A program made the translations under genes and the position numbers. Below the pieces are notes generated by a model that worked only from the letters and a program-made list of their open reading frames with translations, had not been told where the DNA came from and made no database searches. This document shows positions 12,901-27,900 of a DNA stretch of 64,000 nucleotides, one piece after another (the stretch's first letter is position 1; each line of letters starts with the position of its first letter). Origin of the DNA: Spodoptera frugiperda (Eukaryota; Arthropoda; Insecta; Lepidoptera; Noctuidae); NCBI RefSeq assembly GCF_023101765.2, contig NC_064229.1:4468001-4532000 (forward strand), given 5' to 3'.

Positions 12901-15900
12901 CGGTTCGAGTGCGGATCGGTAATTTTCCAATTCATTTGTTAATTATCCAGGACCCGCAAAATGTGAGCCCTTTACTTTACTTGCAGATAACTTAATCATT
13001 TTTTTGTGTAATAAACAGTTCAATTTTTAATTAAGTGTAGTCGAGAGTTTTGAAAAATTAATCAAGTTTGAGATCGAGAAAGTTTTCTTAGGTAACATTA
13101 GCATCCCTATGAAATGTGTGTAGATCGAGATTCCATTATTCATTTGTCATGTTACGCCTAAATAGCTGAACCGTTTTTGATGAATTAGTTAAACGCTGTC
13201 AGCGACACCCCTGGATAGTGTTAAAAACTTTATTTTCAGATAAAAGCTTTTTTATGACATAAGCCGGTAAACGAGCAGACGGATCACCTGATGGTAAGCA
13301 ATCGCCGCCGCCCATGGGCACTCGAAACACCAGAAGCGTTACAAGTGCGTTGCCGGCCTCTTGGGGGCTAAGAATTTAAGGGTTATTGGGGAATCAGGGA
13401 TTGGGAAGGGGATAATTGTCTCCTGTAACCTCACTTACACAACGAAAAGTTGCTTGCTCTCCCGCACTTAAAAGAAGAAGTTGAATTCATTAACTTGACA
13501 GTGACTACATTAATGCAAATAACGCGAAAATATCCAGTTTCATACACAAATTGGTCATTGAGGTTAAATTTCAACAAATTTACACGAAAGAAAATTATAT
13601 TCTTATTAAGTTTCAGTGTAGCTGTCACTGTAATTACCTTTCAACGATAATCTCCACGTGAATAATGAACAACAATTAATTTTACTTAATAACCAGTGCA
13701 CAACCCAAGCGAAAACCTTTCTGCGTTACATGTGAAGTTAAATATTTAACCAAAATAGTTAAAGCGACTCCAAACTGTCGACTTCATTTAACCGGAACTT
13801 TAAATTGCAATTTGGTGTTGAACTGAGTAACTTCTAATTGGAAACAGCCTAATTTTGGCCCTTGGTTTTTGGTTGCAAACTACTATATGCGTTTTATCGA
13901 AGGTGCAAATATGAAATGTCTTGTTTATCAAGTTTTTGTTAGTAAAGTGAGTCTCATTTAATAAAGGAAGAGCCTTATGCCACATCAAAGCAACGATGTA
14001 CACATCTACGCTAGTAAATATATATTGAATTATATTAAATCATGTAACTACAATCTACCCGCGCCTTCGCCCACATTCTCGTGGGATAAAAAGTTAGCCG
14101 ATATGTTATTTTAGACCATAATCTACCTCTGTTCCAAATTTCATCCCGATCCCTTCAGCTGTTTTGACGTGATTGAGTAACCACCAACGCAAAAACAAAC
14201 TTTTACATTTATAATATTTTAAGATAATGGATTCGGATTATTTTTCAGTGGTTGTTCCCTTAGCATACCAGATTCCAAGGCGGGAGAAGTCATTGGATGA
14301 CTTTCCCCCTTAGAAAAAAAAGGCATAGGTACTAGATTATCTACGTAGTCGGATAAAAATGACCATAGGTTACTGGGCAAAGAAGAATGATACGTATACC
14401 TACCTATTATAAAAGCTATTTAAGTATTAGGTTTTAGCTTATCTGATATTAGGTTACCCAAATTAAAAATTCTCAGTATTTACACTGAGCTCGAAGTGCT
14501 TTCTGTTTGTCAACAGTCTAGTCATCTATGACAATAGGAATACGTAATAGCATCGAATTAGAAGTGGGTGTATTATAGACTTATATCAGCCTACGCTTTG
14601 TAGGCTTAGCTATAATGTTACATTATGTAATAGTAGCTTCTACTAGCGGCTTCAGCTGAATTACTGGGATAAAGGGTGCTACATATAGGCTGCTTTATCA
14701 TACAATACAACATATTATAATAATCTATCGCTGTGATAAATTCCATCCCCTTCAAAGGGCTTAGTACGAGTTTGTTTTACGTTTATCGAGATCGAAATGA
14801 GCGACGGCGTTATTGGTTGGTCCATTCGCAACGGCCAATCAGAGTGCCGAACGCGCAATCTTATTCCGTTTTTATTAAACGTAAAACAAACTTGTACTAA
14901 TGGTACAGTTCAGTGGGTTTGGCGTGAAAGAGTAACATGCCTATACTTACATATTATCACAAATATTCGCATTTTCAATATACATAAGTAGGCGATTAAT
15001 TTTATAAAGTTAATTCGTAACAAATCAATCATAGCGTAGGGGGGCCATTCTAAAAGTTTGTGGGGGTTTGGTCAATCCCTGGTTTATAAGGGACTGACGT
15101 AAGCCGATCGTTAAAACGAACACGAGACTAAGCCCCCTTTGTACTCCAGTGGTCAGTTACTCACTAGAATGGAAGGCTGGACGAGAGATGAAGAAGATTT
15201 TTTTTATTCCTACTTTTTATTATAAGCTAATTTTATGATTAGAAAAAGAATAAAAAGTACTCCTGTTTGAACTTATAATGAGGAATAATTGAATATAAAG
15301 TTAAACAGCTAATTTTAGTCTTTAAAAATAGCAATTTATTTTCTCTACTCCTCGAATCCGAAGCTGTTTCATTTTAAGGATTAGGAAAACTCCAAAACCT
15401 CATACCGAAACATTTACAAAGCAACGAATAACAAGTAACAACTTTAATTCGACACATTTTTAATTTACTAAACTAACTTACAAGTTAAACTAGGTGCTCC
15501 GAAACTTTAGCGCAGCCAAAATATTTTTAATCAACATTCAAGTAACTGGATTCCAGTGGCACACGTACTGAACGAGGCACAAGCGTGTTTGTGGCAAGTC
15601 GCCTTCATTAAGCTCCGAGTTTTAAATGAATCTCGCTTGATTCACACAGATTGCGTACAACGTACAGTGTGCATGGAGATTCCTTTTTATTTTTTCTTCT
15701 CTTTTTGTCAATTTAAATATAGTAGCACTGTCTCTAAAAGTTAATACCTACGTATGAGGTTTAACTTTTTGAGTGTACGCTCTAGAAACTGGTTTGCATA
15801 ATTTTGTTTACCTACATAGTTTGTGTTAATTTTGTAAATTGCCTAAACATTTAAAGCTATCTTCGTCGGCTACATTTTTAGTGTAGTGAATTTCAGGATA

Positions 15901-18900
15901 TTCGCATCCAAGTATAATTATTTTGACTTGACTTTGGCTTCATAAATGCTCTCATTAAGATCTACAACATCAATCTGTATCTTATCTGAGGGAAGAACAT
16001 TGTAATGTGGATTATAAATCCACCTCATTGAAAAGAAACCAACACAAAGACCATATTTAAAACAAAAGCCGCCTCAAAATTAAGAGGAACAAAACGTAAA
16101 ACAGCACATATATAATTTCAAAGGACCGATGTATTCTTAAGTTTTAAAAAGCGAGCAGAGTGGCCTATTCTTAGATCAAACGGACACTCAGCCAACGGTC
16201 TGCTAATGGTCTCCCGATCACTTTACGTATTAAACCCTCATTTAAATCTCTTGACACACTTCTGAACCCTTATTTAAAGTTGAGACGTCAGCTCAATGCC
16301 ACATCCAGCATGCACGTAAAGAAAATCAGGGCATAGCCGTAAAAATGTGCCTTCGCCCACATAATCCAAGTTTATAGGTATAGTACCGTACTAAACTGAG
16401 TTTCATTAAAACGGAAAATTAACATTTTAACAGCTATATATTATTATATAAAGCAGGTACATAATCGTTAACGTTTATAGGTTATGTTAAATCTGTGGAC
16501 TTGATAATTCATTTGAGGGGAAACCGCTGAATTAAATGTAAACAAAGGTACAGGAGTTGGGGTCAAAATGTACCTGGACGGTAAACGGTTGGACGTACGT
16601 TTGAGATAGGTCTATTAAACGGGGATGTATTTAAGGAGACAAAATATCGGTAATACTGTTAGCCGGTTCGTGGATTATCGCTCAGCCCCTTTTGTGACCG
16701 ACATTTTCGGACGTTTTTTTACCGGTTCATGATTGTTTTAGGGTCTTACAGCCTAGTATTTACGGATTACTTAGTGGTCGTAAAAGGGATTATGTTTGTA
16801 AGTCTTAAAGACTAGGTATTATCGGGCATTACATGAGCAATATCATCAAAAAGAGCTTGACTTTGACTTTAGTAAGTAGTTTGAGGCTAATTTTATTTCT
16901 TCTATATAATATGTTATATGTTCTATCTGACATTTTTATATAAACCTACGTCTTTTTCTGTAATACAGACATTGGATTATAGTATCAAACTTTACTGCCT
17001 TCTGATCGAGTAGTCGCAAGTGCGACTGCCAGAGAAGGGTCTCGGTTTCGATTCCCTGGCCGGGCAAAGTATTAAATACTGTTCTTTTTCGGTCTTTGGC
17101 AATAGGCTCAGCCCCCTATTACATGGGATTCATAAAGCAAATGGTGAAAAGTGGATGTACATTGTATAGCAGCATTACTATATATGTCTTAATGTGACGT
17201 TGCATGAAACTTTAAAATACTATTTTAAGTTCGAGTATCGAACCCGATAGATAGCTTAACAATGGCATACAAACACTAAAGGAACGCGGCAGTTTTCTTC
17301 GTATTGTACTGGCACAGAATACAAATTGTATGAAGAAAACAAATAATTCAGGAATCGTTTAACAAATAAAGGTGCTACAGAAATTGGGCGAAGAGAATTA
17401 TGTTGGTACGTGATTATTTTGTCTGTACGTACCAACATATACATATATACAGTATGTCTATACAATACAATAACATAGCGTTTTTGTAGGAATGTAGTAG
17501 GAAGTGATTATAATGACAAGTTTTATAATTACAGGCAACTTTAAATAGTTATTGTTTTACTTTTCTGTTTGTAATAAGGTCATTTTCTATCATACTAATA
17601 TTATAAATGTGAAAGTTTGTTTGTTTGGATGTTTGTCCGTCAATTACGCTGAAAGTACTGAACGGATTTTGATGAAATTTGGTATACAGACAGGGTATGA
17701 GCTGACTTGGGTGATAGGATACTTTTATCCCATTGTCGTGTGAAGACGCTAGTTAGCAATAAATGGTTTCTAATACCAACCAGAGGTTAAATTTGAAACC
17801 TAGTACTCAACAATGAAGATACTGAAGTATACAGACTAAAAATCCCTAATCTAACTGCTAAAAACGAACATTTTAATTAAAACCCCGCCATATTTGACAC
17901 AAAAGCGCCATCTACACTAATTCAACCCGTCAATTAGGACACCATTTTCTAAATCCCGATTTCTCGATTTCACACGTACTTAACCACAGATTCTATACAA
18001 GTTATATCAAAATCGGTGCTAAAATCGATGCTTTATATCAATTAACCGAATTATCCGACAGCCAATTGAAATCATATTGTTATTATGCGTCACTTAACGG
18101 CTGGCCCGTTAATTGGATTTGCCAATAATCATCGCGGAACAGTCGGTTTGGCACATAGTTAATTAATTATAAATCATAATTGACAAAATATGTTCTCGAT
18201 AGTTGAATCGATATGAATGTCGCCTGATAATCTATTCGTATTCAATTTAGATTTGATTTTGAATACCTAAGTAATTTTTGTTGGTAATTTCTAGTTATCT
18301 GACCAAAAGACAAGCATTAGTGACGCAACCATCACATTTTTCAATGCAATATTAATAACCTACTAAACATCAAAAAAAGAGAAATAAAACAGAACCAAAG
18401 AAGAAAATAACGATAACATAAAACAAATACCATCCAATACAATTTGACAGTAAGTGTAGAAGGAAAAACAAAACGTGAAGCAAAAGAAACACAAAAATAA
18501 AAACTATAATGCCAATATAATACTCACATAATACCGCCAACTGTACAAAATCTCATTGAAGTACGTTTCCGGCTGATAGCATTAGAGAAAACAATTTTTG
18601 TTAATTAAATTCATCGAGATAGATAGTTACATGCACTAGAAATATCTAACAAAGTGAGGACTAACTAAACGTAAAAAAAATACTACACAGAATAAAAAGA
18701 ACCATAAATTCGAACGTTCCATTTTCGGAATTCTAAAAATGGAAATAAAAAAAAGAGGAATGGCGTCAACAATACAAGCTTTCTAATTTCAAATTTCTAT
18801 TTTTAGCAATTCTATGCAGGGTGACAATCTCGATGTAAAAATAAACCCAATATTTTTTATATCATCGAGAATATCAGCTTTCTAACTGTACTGGATGGTC

Positions 18901-21900
18901 AAATTTAATAAAAAAATATGTACATTTTAATAAAAACTTTACGCTAAATTAAACGTAACCAGGAAACTAGGTGAACGATATTAAAAGGTCTACTCGGAGG
19001 CTCAAAGGAAATATGTGATGGTCCCTGAAGGGATCAGAAATCTTTTTTGGCCTTTGTAGGTCCACTTTATTCGGAATGTAATTGGCCTTTAAATATGTAG
19101 GTAAATATCAAAAGCCTTTAACATTTTTCCGGTATATTTACTATTTCTAATAGAAATATGATATTTACATTGCCAGAGGCTAAGGTTGGGAAACTAAAAA
19201 TATCGACGATGAAAATAAAAAGTTCTCTATTACCCAAACATTCTAGATTTGAAATAACGAAACAAAATTGTGGTCAAATAAAAAAAAAAACAAGCCACGT
19301 TCGAATTACAAAGCTATAAAAAAGAAACGAAAAATAAAAAAGTTGGTTTAACCAAAAAGGTTTTAGCTTTGAAATGTCACATACCTTGTAATTGTAAACA
19401 AAGATGTCGCTGTGTCCTGGTGCCATGGGGTTATCGTTCTTGTCTCCGATCACCACATGAAGGATGGAGACGCCCGTCAGTCGAGGAGTACCGGAGTCAG
19501 TGATGGCCACTGGGATCTTGTATTCTTTGCGCTGTTCACGGTCGAAAGAGACGAGTGTTGATAGGATGTTGCCTGTGGAACGAAATACAGTTATAATTTC
19601 GAATGGTTTTAAACTAGGACGATTCTATTGCCATACATTGTAATGTCTAAATTGAAAAGATGAGTAACATGAGAGTTTGAAATAAGATTGTCAAATTAAA
19701 ATTGGATTGTAAGAGAATCTATAAAAGCGTATCTTTGAATCCAACTCGAACTACCATAATACATATTATTTCCTGCAAAACTAGACAAATGATACGACAA
19801 AACCAGAAACCATACAATGTTAAGTATAAGTATCTACTTAAAATCCAAATCACTCGCTACATTAATCTTCAACCGCCCTAATGGAGTCATCAGCCATATT
19901 TCTTTTTTGACATACCCCTACTACAGTAAATCAATTGCCGATGATATGTAGTCTATAAACTTGACAGCTATTTGATGATTTACACCCACCATTGATCAGC
20001 TCAACAGTAGCTTGACCTGGTTTAACAATATCAACTCACTGCCGTACTTAGTCATTTAACCTCTTGTCTGTCGGTATATGAGACATAATAGAAAACGCAT
20101 TGTGTCTCGCGTCGATCTGCATTCCGACATACCATGGGCTAATGATTACTTAACTCAGTCCTTAGCACTCATTTCCGGAATAAATACATTACTAAATGAT
20201 AGTTTAAGTAATCATTAAATGTCTCTCTCTGAGTACGACGGTTAAACTCAAGTCTTCTCGCTACATTTGCCAATTTGTTATAGCCAGACTATTAACTTTT
20301 TATAGACTTTTGGGTATTGGAGTTCTATCCTATTATTAAGTACACTAGAGGCTCATGAAATTGCCTTCTAGTCAGTCTATCCATAAGTGGTTATATCTTA
20401 ACACCTAAAAATATAAAATATATAATTATATCCTTATTGTTTTAAATATTAGAGTGTTTACGTTATAAGTGCTAAACTATGAGTACAAATAAATATGCTT
20501 GATGGAAGTCAAACGCATCCACAGCAACGTAGCATAGCGCATCTCTGATGGAAAAGCACCTTGATTTCCTGACGACGCGAAGTTGTCCTCACGACGAAAA
20601 AGGCCAAAAATCGATTCATTATTAATGCTAAAAGGAGCATGTCTGTTCGAGCTGAAATAATATCTTTAAGAACCAATTAAACTTTATTTTCTACAAACTT
20701 ATAATTGAGTGTAAGAAACTTCTGTAAGTTGTTTCATTTTAACGTCAAGATTAGTTGTCAAATGACATTGAACGTTCGTACGTGGAACCTACGGCCTACT
20801 TCAGTTAGAAAAGTAACGATCACAATTTATTTATACTCGTTTGCTTAATGGAAGTCTAATACATACTTGTAATTTACAAAAAAAGCTAAACTATTTACTC
20901 CAATGACATGAAAAAGTATGCGAGTACTATTTATTACCTATTTGAAAAGCACTAATGAGGACACGCCGCCTATAGAATCGTCACTCAAAATAAATGTGTG
21001 TTTAGCTAGACAGACAATCAAACAAAGAGCTAGGTTTTATCGAAATTACTAACAATACATAATTTTCCTGTCATTATGTCTCAATAAATAATTTATGACA
21101 GAGACCGGTTAATCTAACTTGGCTGACGATACAAAACTAAGTGACTATGTTGTTATAAAGTCTATTTTATGTTCGGAAAACAACTCCGTTCTTCGCGAGT
21201 CACTATAAAACAAAAACAATCAACTAACTGCAAAAAGTTCGACAGTTGAACGAACTAAAAAGCGAATCTTTCAGTGAATAGAGAGAATATACAAAATTAT
21301 AAACACGCCAACCCAAATGGAGAGGACCAAAATTGAATTGGCACTTCGCAAACAAAGTTAGACTTAGGCTTGGCACGCCATTTATTGCATGTTAACTACA
21401 CTAATTGATCGAAACTCGATTTTGGGCGACTCTCGGAAAATTTCTAGCGCTCGCGAATGGGTGCCGCTGAATTGAAATGGAATTGCTCCAAAGACGAATC
21501 GGGGAAGTTTCCCGTCACTACGTAGCTACGAGTTTAGTGGAATTTGTGTCAATTGCTCCATTGTGGGAAGGTCTGGCTCGAAACATATTTTTCGGATTTC
21601 GGAGAATGATTTTGCTCGTTCATTTTTCAACTACGGTAAACTCTTAACTTGAGTATCTTTTTGTAAGGATCAAATTTAGACAGATCTAGTATAAGATAAA
21701 AAATATAAGAACTCTGTTGGTGGAAGCCAATGTCCTAATAACCTTGTCTATTTAAGGCACAATCGATGCTCGTAATAAACTTTCAATGCTACAATAGTTT
21801 TAGTCTACGAATGGCAATCAAGCCATTAATAGATACAAAATACTAATTTAGTTCGACAATAAAACTAGAACAAATATCTATTGTAAACGAAAACAGTCTT

Positions 21901-24900
21901 TACTGCTATAATATTAAAGCTGTTGTAATCAGATATTTGAGGTGTGGACAAATCAGTACTTTTGACAGCCACTCCTAAGTGAAAGAGACAAATACACACA
22001 AAGGAGTGACAGAGACAGGGTTTCTTTAAGGTGCTTTTCCACCAGAGATGTGCTATATACAGCGGTGCGAGTAAAATGTGCTATGAAAATGTGCCGCCGC
22101 AAAATAGCAGCTCGAGTACGCAATGTACCAATATTAGGGAAACCGTCTACAGCACGCATCTATAGCACACATCCATAGCACGTATCCATAGCACACATCC
22201 ATAGCACGTATCCATAGCACACATCCATAGCCACGCATTTCTCAGTGCTAAGCCATGAGCACCAATGAATAAGATTGGTGGAAGTCAAACGAAACACAGC
22301 AGCGTAGCATAGCACACTGGTGGAAAAGCACGCTTAAACGGAACTTGATTTAGGTCGATTTAATATTTTTCCAGACTTACCTTGTATATGGAATTTGGAG
22401 CGAATATCAAATGACGCGGATTCGTTTAGGGCGAAGGTGAAAGGCGGGCCATTTTCTGCTGAGTCGTAATCTTTCGCAGTCAGGATCACAACCTGGCCCG
22501 GAGGCTCGTTCTCGTACCAAATAACGGGCTGGGTCTGTTGGGACAATATTTTGTTAGTATTTAAGTACGTATAAATTATATTGTAATAGAAAAACATGTA
22601 TTGAAAATTGTTTAGTAGGAAAACAAAATTAAATCTATTAAGTAGTATACATAACTAAAATCATTAAATAATTTATAGAAACTAGAATTAGAACTGGAAA
22701 CGGGATATTTACTATGTTTTTCTAGTTCTAATTTAAAGAAAAACTAAATATAGTTTCGTTAGTATTGCAGTGTGGATCTCTTCTCTTACCTCTCCCTAAA
22801 TAAATTATTCATTTACATACATACATACATAACCTCACGCCTGTCTCCTATAGGGGTAGGCAGAGACAATGGAACGTCAATTGCTACGAATATTACATAC
22901 CTCAATAATCATTTACCTACAAAAGTATTTAATTATTCTACAAACTTTCCACAAATTTCTTCCCTCTTATTGAAAAAACCACATCTAGAAGGATGGTTTT
23001 AAAAACCGATATAAAGACGAGTTCACAACATCGTCATATTCTGCGGATCACCAATCAGATCGTATTTGAATAATCAAAATTGAAATCGACATTTCTGCTT
23101 TGAAAAAATTAGCAAGCCCCTTCATATAACTTTGTTCTTATCACACGGCTATTCTATATGTATTTATGCATAATATGGCAAAAAATACTTCCGATATCCC
23201 AATGAACCCAGCGAATATTAAACAGGAGAATAAATTTTCTTACATTATTCCTCGCGGCTTAAGATATTGTATTAGAAACCGCGTTGTAATGCCAGAATAC
23301 CGAAAAAGGTACTTCAAAATACGAGGTAACTTTAGTACTAAGCTTTGCAAAGGAAATATAATACTATTATTATGAATATCGGTCTCGCGTTTCGGGTTTT
23401 TGGTCGAAATATACGCTATATCGAACGACGAACCATATTTTTCAACCGAAAATCGCTTGGTTAAATAAAATGTGGAAACGAACGAAAAATCTTTTCCAAA
23501 ATGTTACAGGAGCAATACAGTCGTGTAGATAAATAATAGCTCTTATATAACAACGTGATATTAAAAAAAATGCGTTATATTAAAAGCCAAATGGATCCCT
23601 AAATAAATAGCCAAATTCGCACACATCGTCTTTAAAAACATTGATAGACGCATCTAAATAAGAACCTTTTTCAAGAAAATGTCAACGAGTTTCGCCGTCA
23701 CATGACCATCACCGGAGTCTAAAGTCCTCCTGAGGACCATTTGGATCTCCGAAATGGAAATTAAAGCAACCCTTCGTGGATTATAGGACCAAAGGATCGC
23801 AATCCAAAATAAGAAATTGAACATCCATAGGTAGTGGATTTGCATAAAAAATTGACAACTGGGCCTGCCCAACGTGAGTTTGTATTTACGTAAAAGTGGG
23901 TAGGAAAAGAGCAAGGTTTTTCTCTTTTTATTTCGGTTGTGAATTTCGAAAACGTGTGTGTAGGATTGGTGGATAGGTACGTGTTTTTGACGCACATTTT
24001 CTTTTTATAATGTCTTCGTAAAAAAAGTATATTGTGATTGGGATCTTCTAAAGTGACAAATCTCCGTTCTATGTTCTTATCGGGTTATGAAAAAAATGTA
24101 GTTTAGGCTTATGTACCTAATTAATTTAGTAAACTGCACAAATGGCACCTTATCTTGGGAATAATATTTGAAATAAAGTTAATTTATATTAAAAAATTAG
24201 TTAAAAATCATAATGCTTTTAATCAAAAGACAATTTTATTTCAATTTTAATAAAATTAAAAAAGATCTTTACCCATATCAGGCTCAATTCGTAAGATATA
24301 TTAAAATCGATTAAAAAATAATGACAGAATATGAGTTACTTAAAGAAAATTTATCGAAAGGTAATTTCGCGAAAGTAAATTAAAACTTGTATAAAAGTTG
24401 TGTGTTAATTGAATCTCGTTCACTTTTATTGAGTGCCCATAATCCTATAAAAAAACCGTTTACGAAAAGTTACAATCTTTTTGCTTTGGATCTTCTTTAA
24501 AATGTGATACCTTTTTGTTAGGGAGTATTTTAATTACTACATATTGGAAGTCAGGTATTTTATATGGGAGTATTTAATTTAGTTCTCTAGGTAAACTTAG
24601 AGAACTTTAAATTATATTTGTGGACAGATTTCTCGACCTAACCTTTATTTTATTGTGGACGGGGAAATCTTTCAAAAGAGCCTAGCTTTTGGGGAGAAAA
24701 CTAAATTTTAACGTCACTAAAACCTTCCCAGTGATCGCCATCTGCATCTAAAGGAGGCACCGAGTCCTCTTATTAGACCTAACTTATCATGAAGGTGATA
24801 TTCATTACTTGTAGTCCGATATAGGAGTCTAAAAATCAGAATCATTCAAAAGGAATATTACCTACATAAAAGAAAGAAATTTGGTCAAGGATTTAGAAGT

Positions 24901-27900
24901 TTACCATTTATTATCATAGATACAAACACCGCATACAATAACCCTTACATATTTCTTCAGCGTCCATCACATTCTTTCATCTCCTATAAGACATATATCA
25001 TCACTCAGTCAATCTTTTCATTCAGGTTCCCTACAAAAACCAGACGAATGTCCGCGGCAATATAAACACTACATCCTTACCCCCATCAAAAGGCCTCTAT
25101 GACTATGACAGACACACAAACATATAAGATAGAAAAATGCGGCAAATTTCCATAATATAATGTAACGGGCCGTTTACGAAGGTAGCTTTACTCTACCTAG
25201 CTGATTTATTGGCAATATGAAAAAGGTTTCTTTTACGAAATGAAAATAAGAACATATATTCTTAGCTGCTTTACGAAATAATTGATATTTTCGTGGCCTT
25301 AGGGTACGGATGTCCTTTTTGGACCTCAGTGTTGTATTTTGGGTGGTTGCCAAGACTAGATTAACTCTTTATATGGTTGGGGTCTTGTATACTTTTCCTT
25401 TTATACAGTAGCTAACACATCAGTACACTTGAATGACTAAAAGGAAAGTACCTACATACTTTTATTAAAAAGCTTACTCAATAAAATAGGTACACAATAT
25501 TGTTAGCGACTTCCCAAAACGGAAAAATCTTTCCCTTCCAATTTAATTCACGCCTACAAAAATCCCACCACAAACCAAAGAAAAAAAAAGTAAAAAACAA
25601 ACGAACACGAACCCATCTATCCGAAAATCTCCCCCAAATTAGCCAAATTAATCTTCCACACAACTCCATTGTAGAAAATCACAAAGAGACACAAGAATCA
25701 CCCGACTTAACATTCCCTAAGCCATAGATAATGCTTAGTAAGGTGACGTTATCGCGAAATGAATAAACGCTGACAGAAACGAACCACAGATTCTTTGAGC
25801 AAACGATTCTGCGGCACCAGATAACATTGGAACTTAATCCGGCATTCGTTGCCGATCAGCCGGACCGGATGGCCGCATTCAAAATAAGCTGCCGTGGCTC
25901 CCGGTTCGAGCTAGAATATGGATATGAGGGCTAGAACGCTTCTGTTTAATTCAATGCTCGTAAAACGGTTCCATTTTGGATTTTTAAATGAGTTATTGCT
26001 TCGGATTAGCATTCGATACAGGATTAAGGTCGAAAGTTAAAGCTGGTCAAAGATCGCGTAGAAAAAGTATTTCATTTCATACTTGGTGTTGCGAAAATGC
26101 TTTTTAAAATCTAAACTACCTATAAACGTTTTGTATATCTCACGTTTTGGAATTTAGTTTAATTAAATTAACTATGGCTAGTATTTTGGCTACATTAATG
26201 ATCTCTGTCTATTCAATAAAAAAATATGCCTGAGTTTTTTTCTATAGTCTCTTCCATACCATATCAATAACAGTCTTCTAGGACTTCAACACAAGCACTC
26301 CTAAAAAGCCCCCTCCCCCTCACAGCTCGTAAGTCACAAACACGCTCCTACCATCATAAATAACAAAACAATACTGTTCACGTTGCAAGTTTGACGTACG
26401 AATGATTATTCCCTTCCCCTAGGGAACATGATATTAATCATACATAAGCCTAAACAAATGTCGACCCATCCTACACAAACACATTTCTAAAGGAATCTAG
26501 CTCAAACGTAGGAGATTTATGCCAAGATAAATCTCACGATAGTAATTGTTGAATGGCACGATAATAGTATAAAATAGGACAGTTTTTGGGAACGAAATTG
26601 GTGTCATTATTCAGCAATTTCGATAAAAAATAATGAGAATAGGTTATTTCCTTTCGAGTCTTCGCTTCGGTTTATATTGGGCTCCTATTGAATTGTAAGG
26701 TATGAGGTTTGGGAGATTTCTATACGATATCTTAGTTATCCTTTAATATTATCGTTTGGTGGGTTATAAACACAATTCAAAACTTCTCAAAAAGATCTGA
26801 TCAAGTGGAAAAATGAAAATGTTGTAAAAAGAAATATAAAAATTACTTATTTTACAGTAAGTCGGTAAACGAGCGCCGGATTACGGATACCCGAAACACC
26901 AGAGGTGTTACAAATGCGTTACCAGCCTTTTGGGGGTTAGGAATTTAAGGGTTGTTGGGGAATCGGGGATCGGGAAGATTGGGGACACGATGAAATCCAA
27001 CGCAATCGTTGTTTCACGTCGGTTTTCTGTGAGGTCGTGGTATCAATGCGGTCCATTCGTGCCTAAACATGACTCTCCCACACTGAAGTATAAAAATAAA
27101 ACTCGACGTATTTATTGCAGATATATTTATCTAAGTGCCGTATAATCCTTCTATAATGGTCGCAATAATAGTTTCCGCTAATCTCCGACGTTGATACTAC
27201 AATTTACCGATAGCTATCTTTTAAAATGTCCGTTGAAATGTTAGCACCACTTTACTAGTGAATTACGGTTTCATTACACTTTTCAAATAACTTAAATTGT
27301 AATAAATATTCTAGTTGTAATTATTGGGAAGATATTTAGCACTAGTCGTAAAGTTTAGGTCTTAGTCTAGTCTAGTCTGAACGAATGAAGTTTTTATAGG
27401 ACTATTTACTAGGAAATGTTTAGTGTGTGCTAAAGACACACATTCAGTTTTAAAACCTGTAAAGTTTAAATAAACACATTGAGCTACTAGCCGTTTAAAA
27501 ACAGATATTCAACCTATTTGGTCAAACGTAACTATTTTAGCGCCTGTCTCTGCTTCGTATAACTATCCGATAAACTTATGTACGTATGTAGTTCATACAA
27601 ATTAGCAACGGCACGCCTTTTATCCCCGGAGGGGTAGGCAGAGGTGCTCATTACGTCACGTAATGCCGCTATACAATGTACACCCACTTTTCACCATTTG
27701 TGTTATAAGTTCCATGTAATAGGGGTGAGCCTATTACCATAAACTGGACACAATTCCAGACTCCGTGCTACTACTGAGAAATATTCGAAAATCCGAAAAA
27801 TGACCAGTCATTTGCCCGACCCGGGAATCGAACCCAGCCTTGGAGGCAGTCAACAGATAGTTTATATAACAGATAGTTTATACAAATTACGTTCTTAATT

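Larger units (their letters stand above)
11889..19384 (-). other. shg intron between exons 12 and 13
   Basis: 7.5 kb, the largest internal intron. Holds the candidate 45-nt exon, two SINE A copies, family B and D copies and a MITE E. A TAATTA-rich, conserved-looking block lies near 18020-18190. Nothing else recognised. Confidence 0.8.

Noticed and set aside
22158..22236. CRISPR-like array
   Set aside because: Repeats are contiguous 13-bp units without spacers in an animal genome; it is a minisatellite.
23654..23995. 113-codon minus-strand frame in the exon 10-11 intron
   Set aside because: No recognised domain, no cadherin phase match, no supported splice sites; probably chance.
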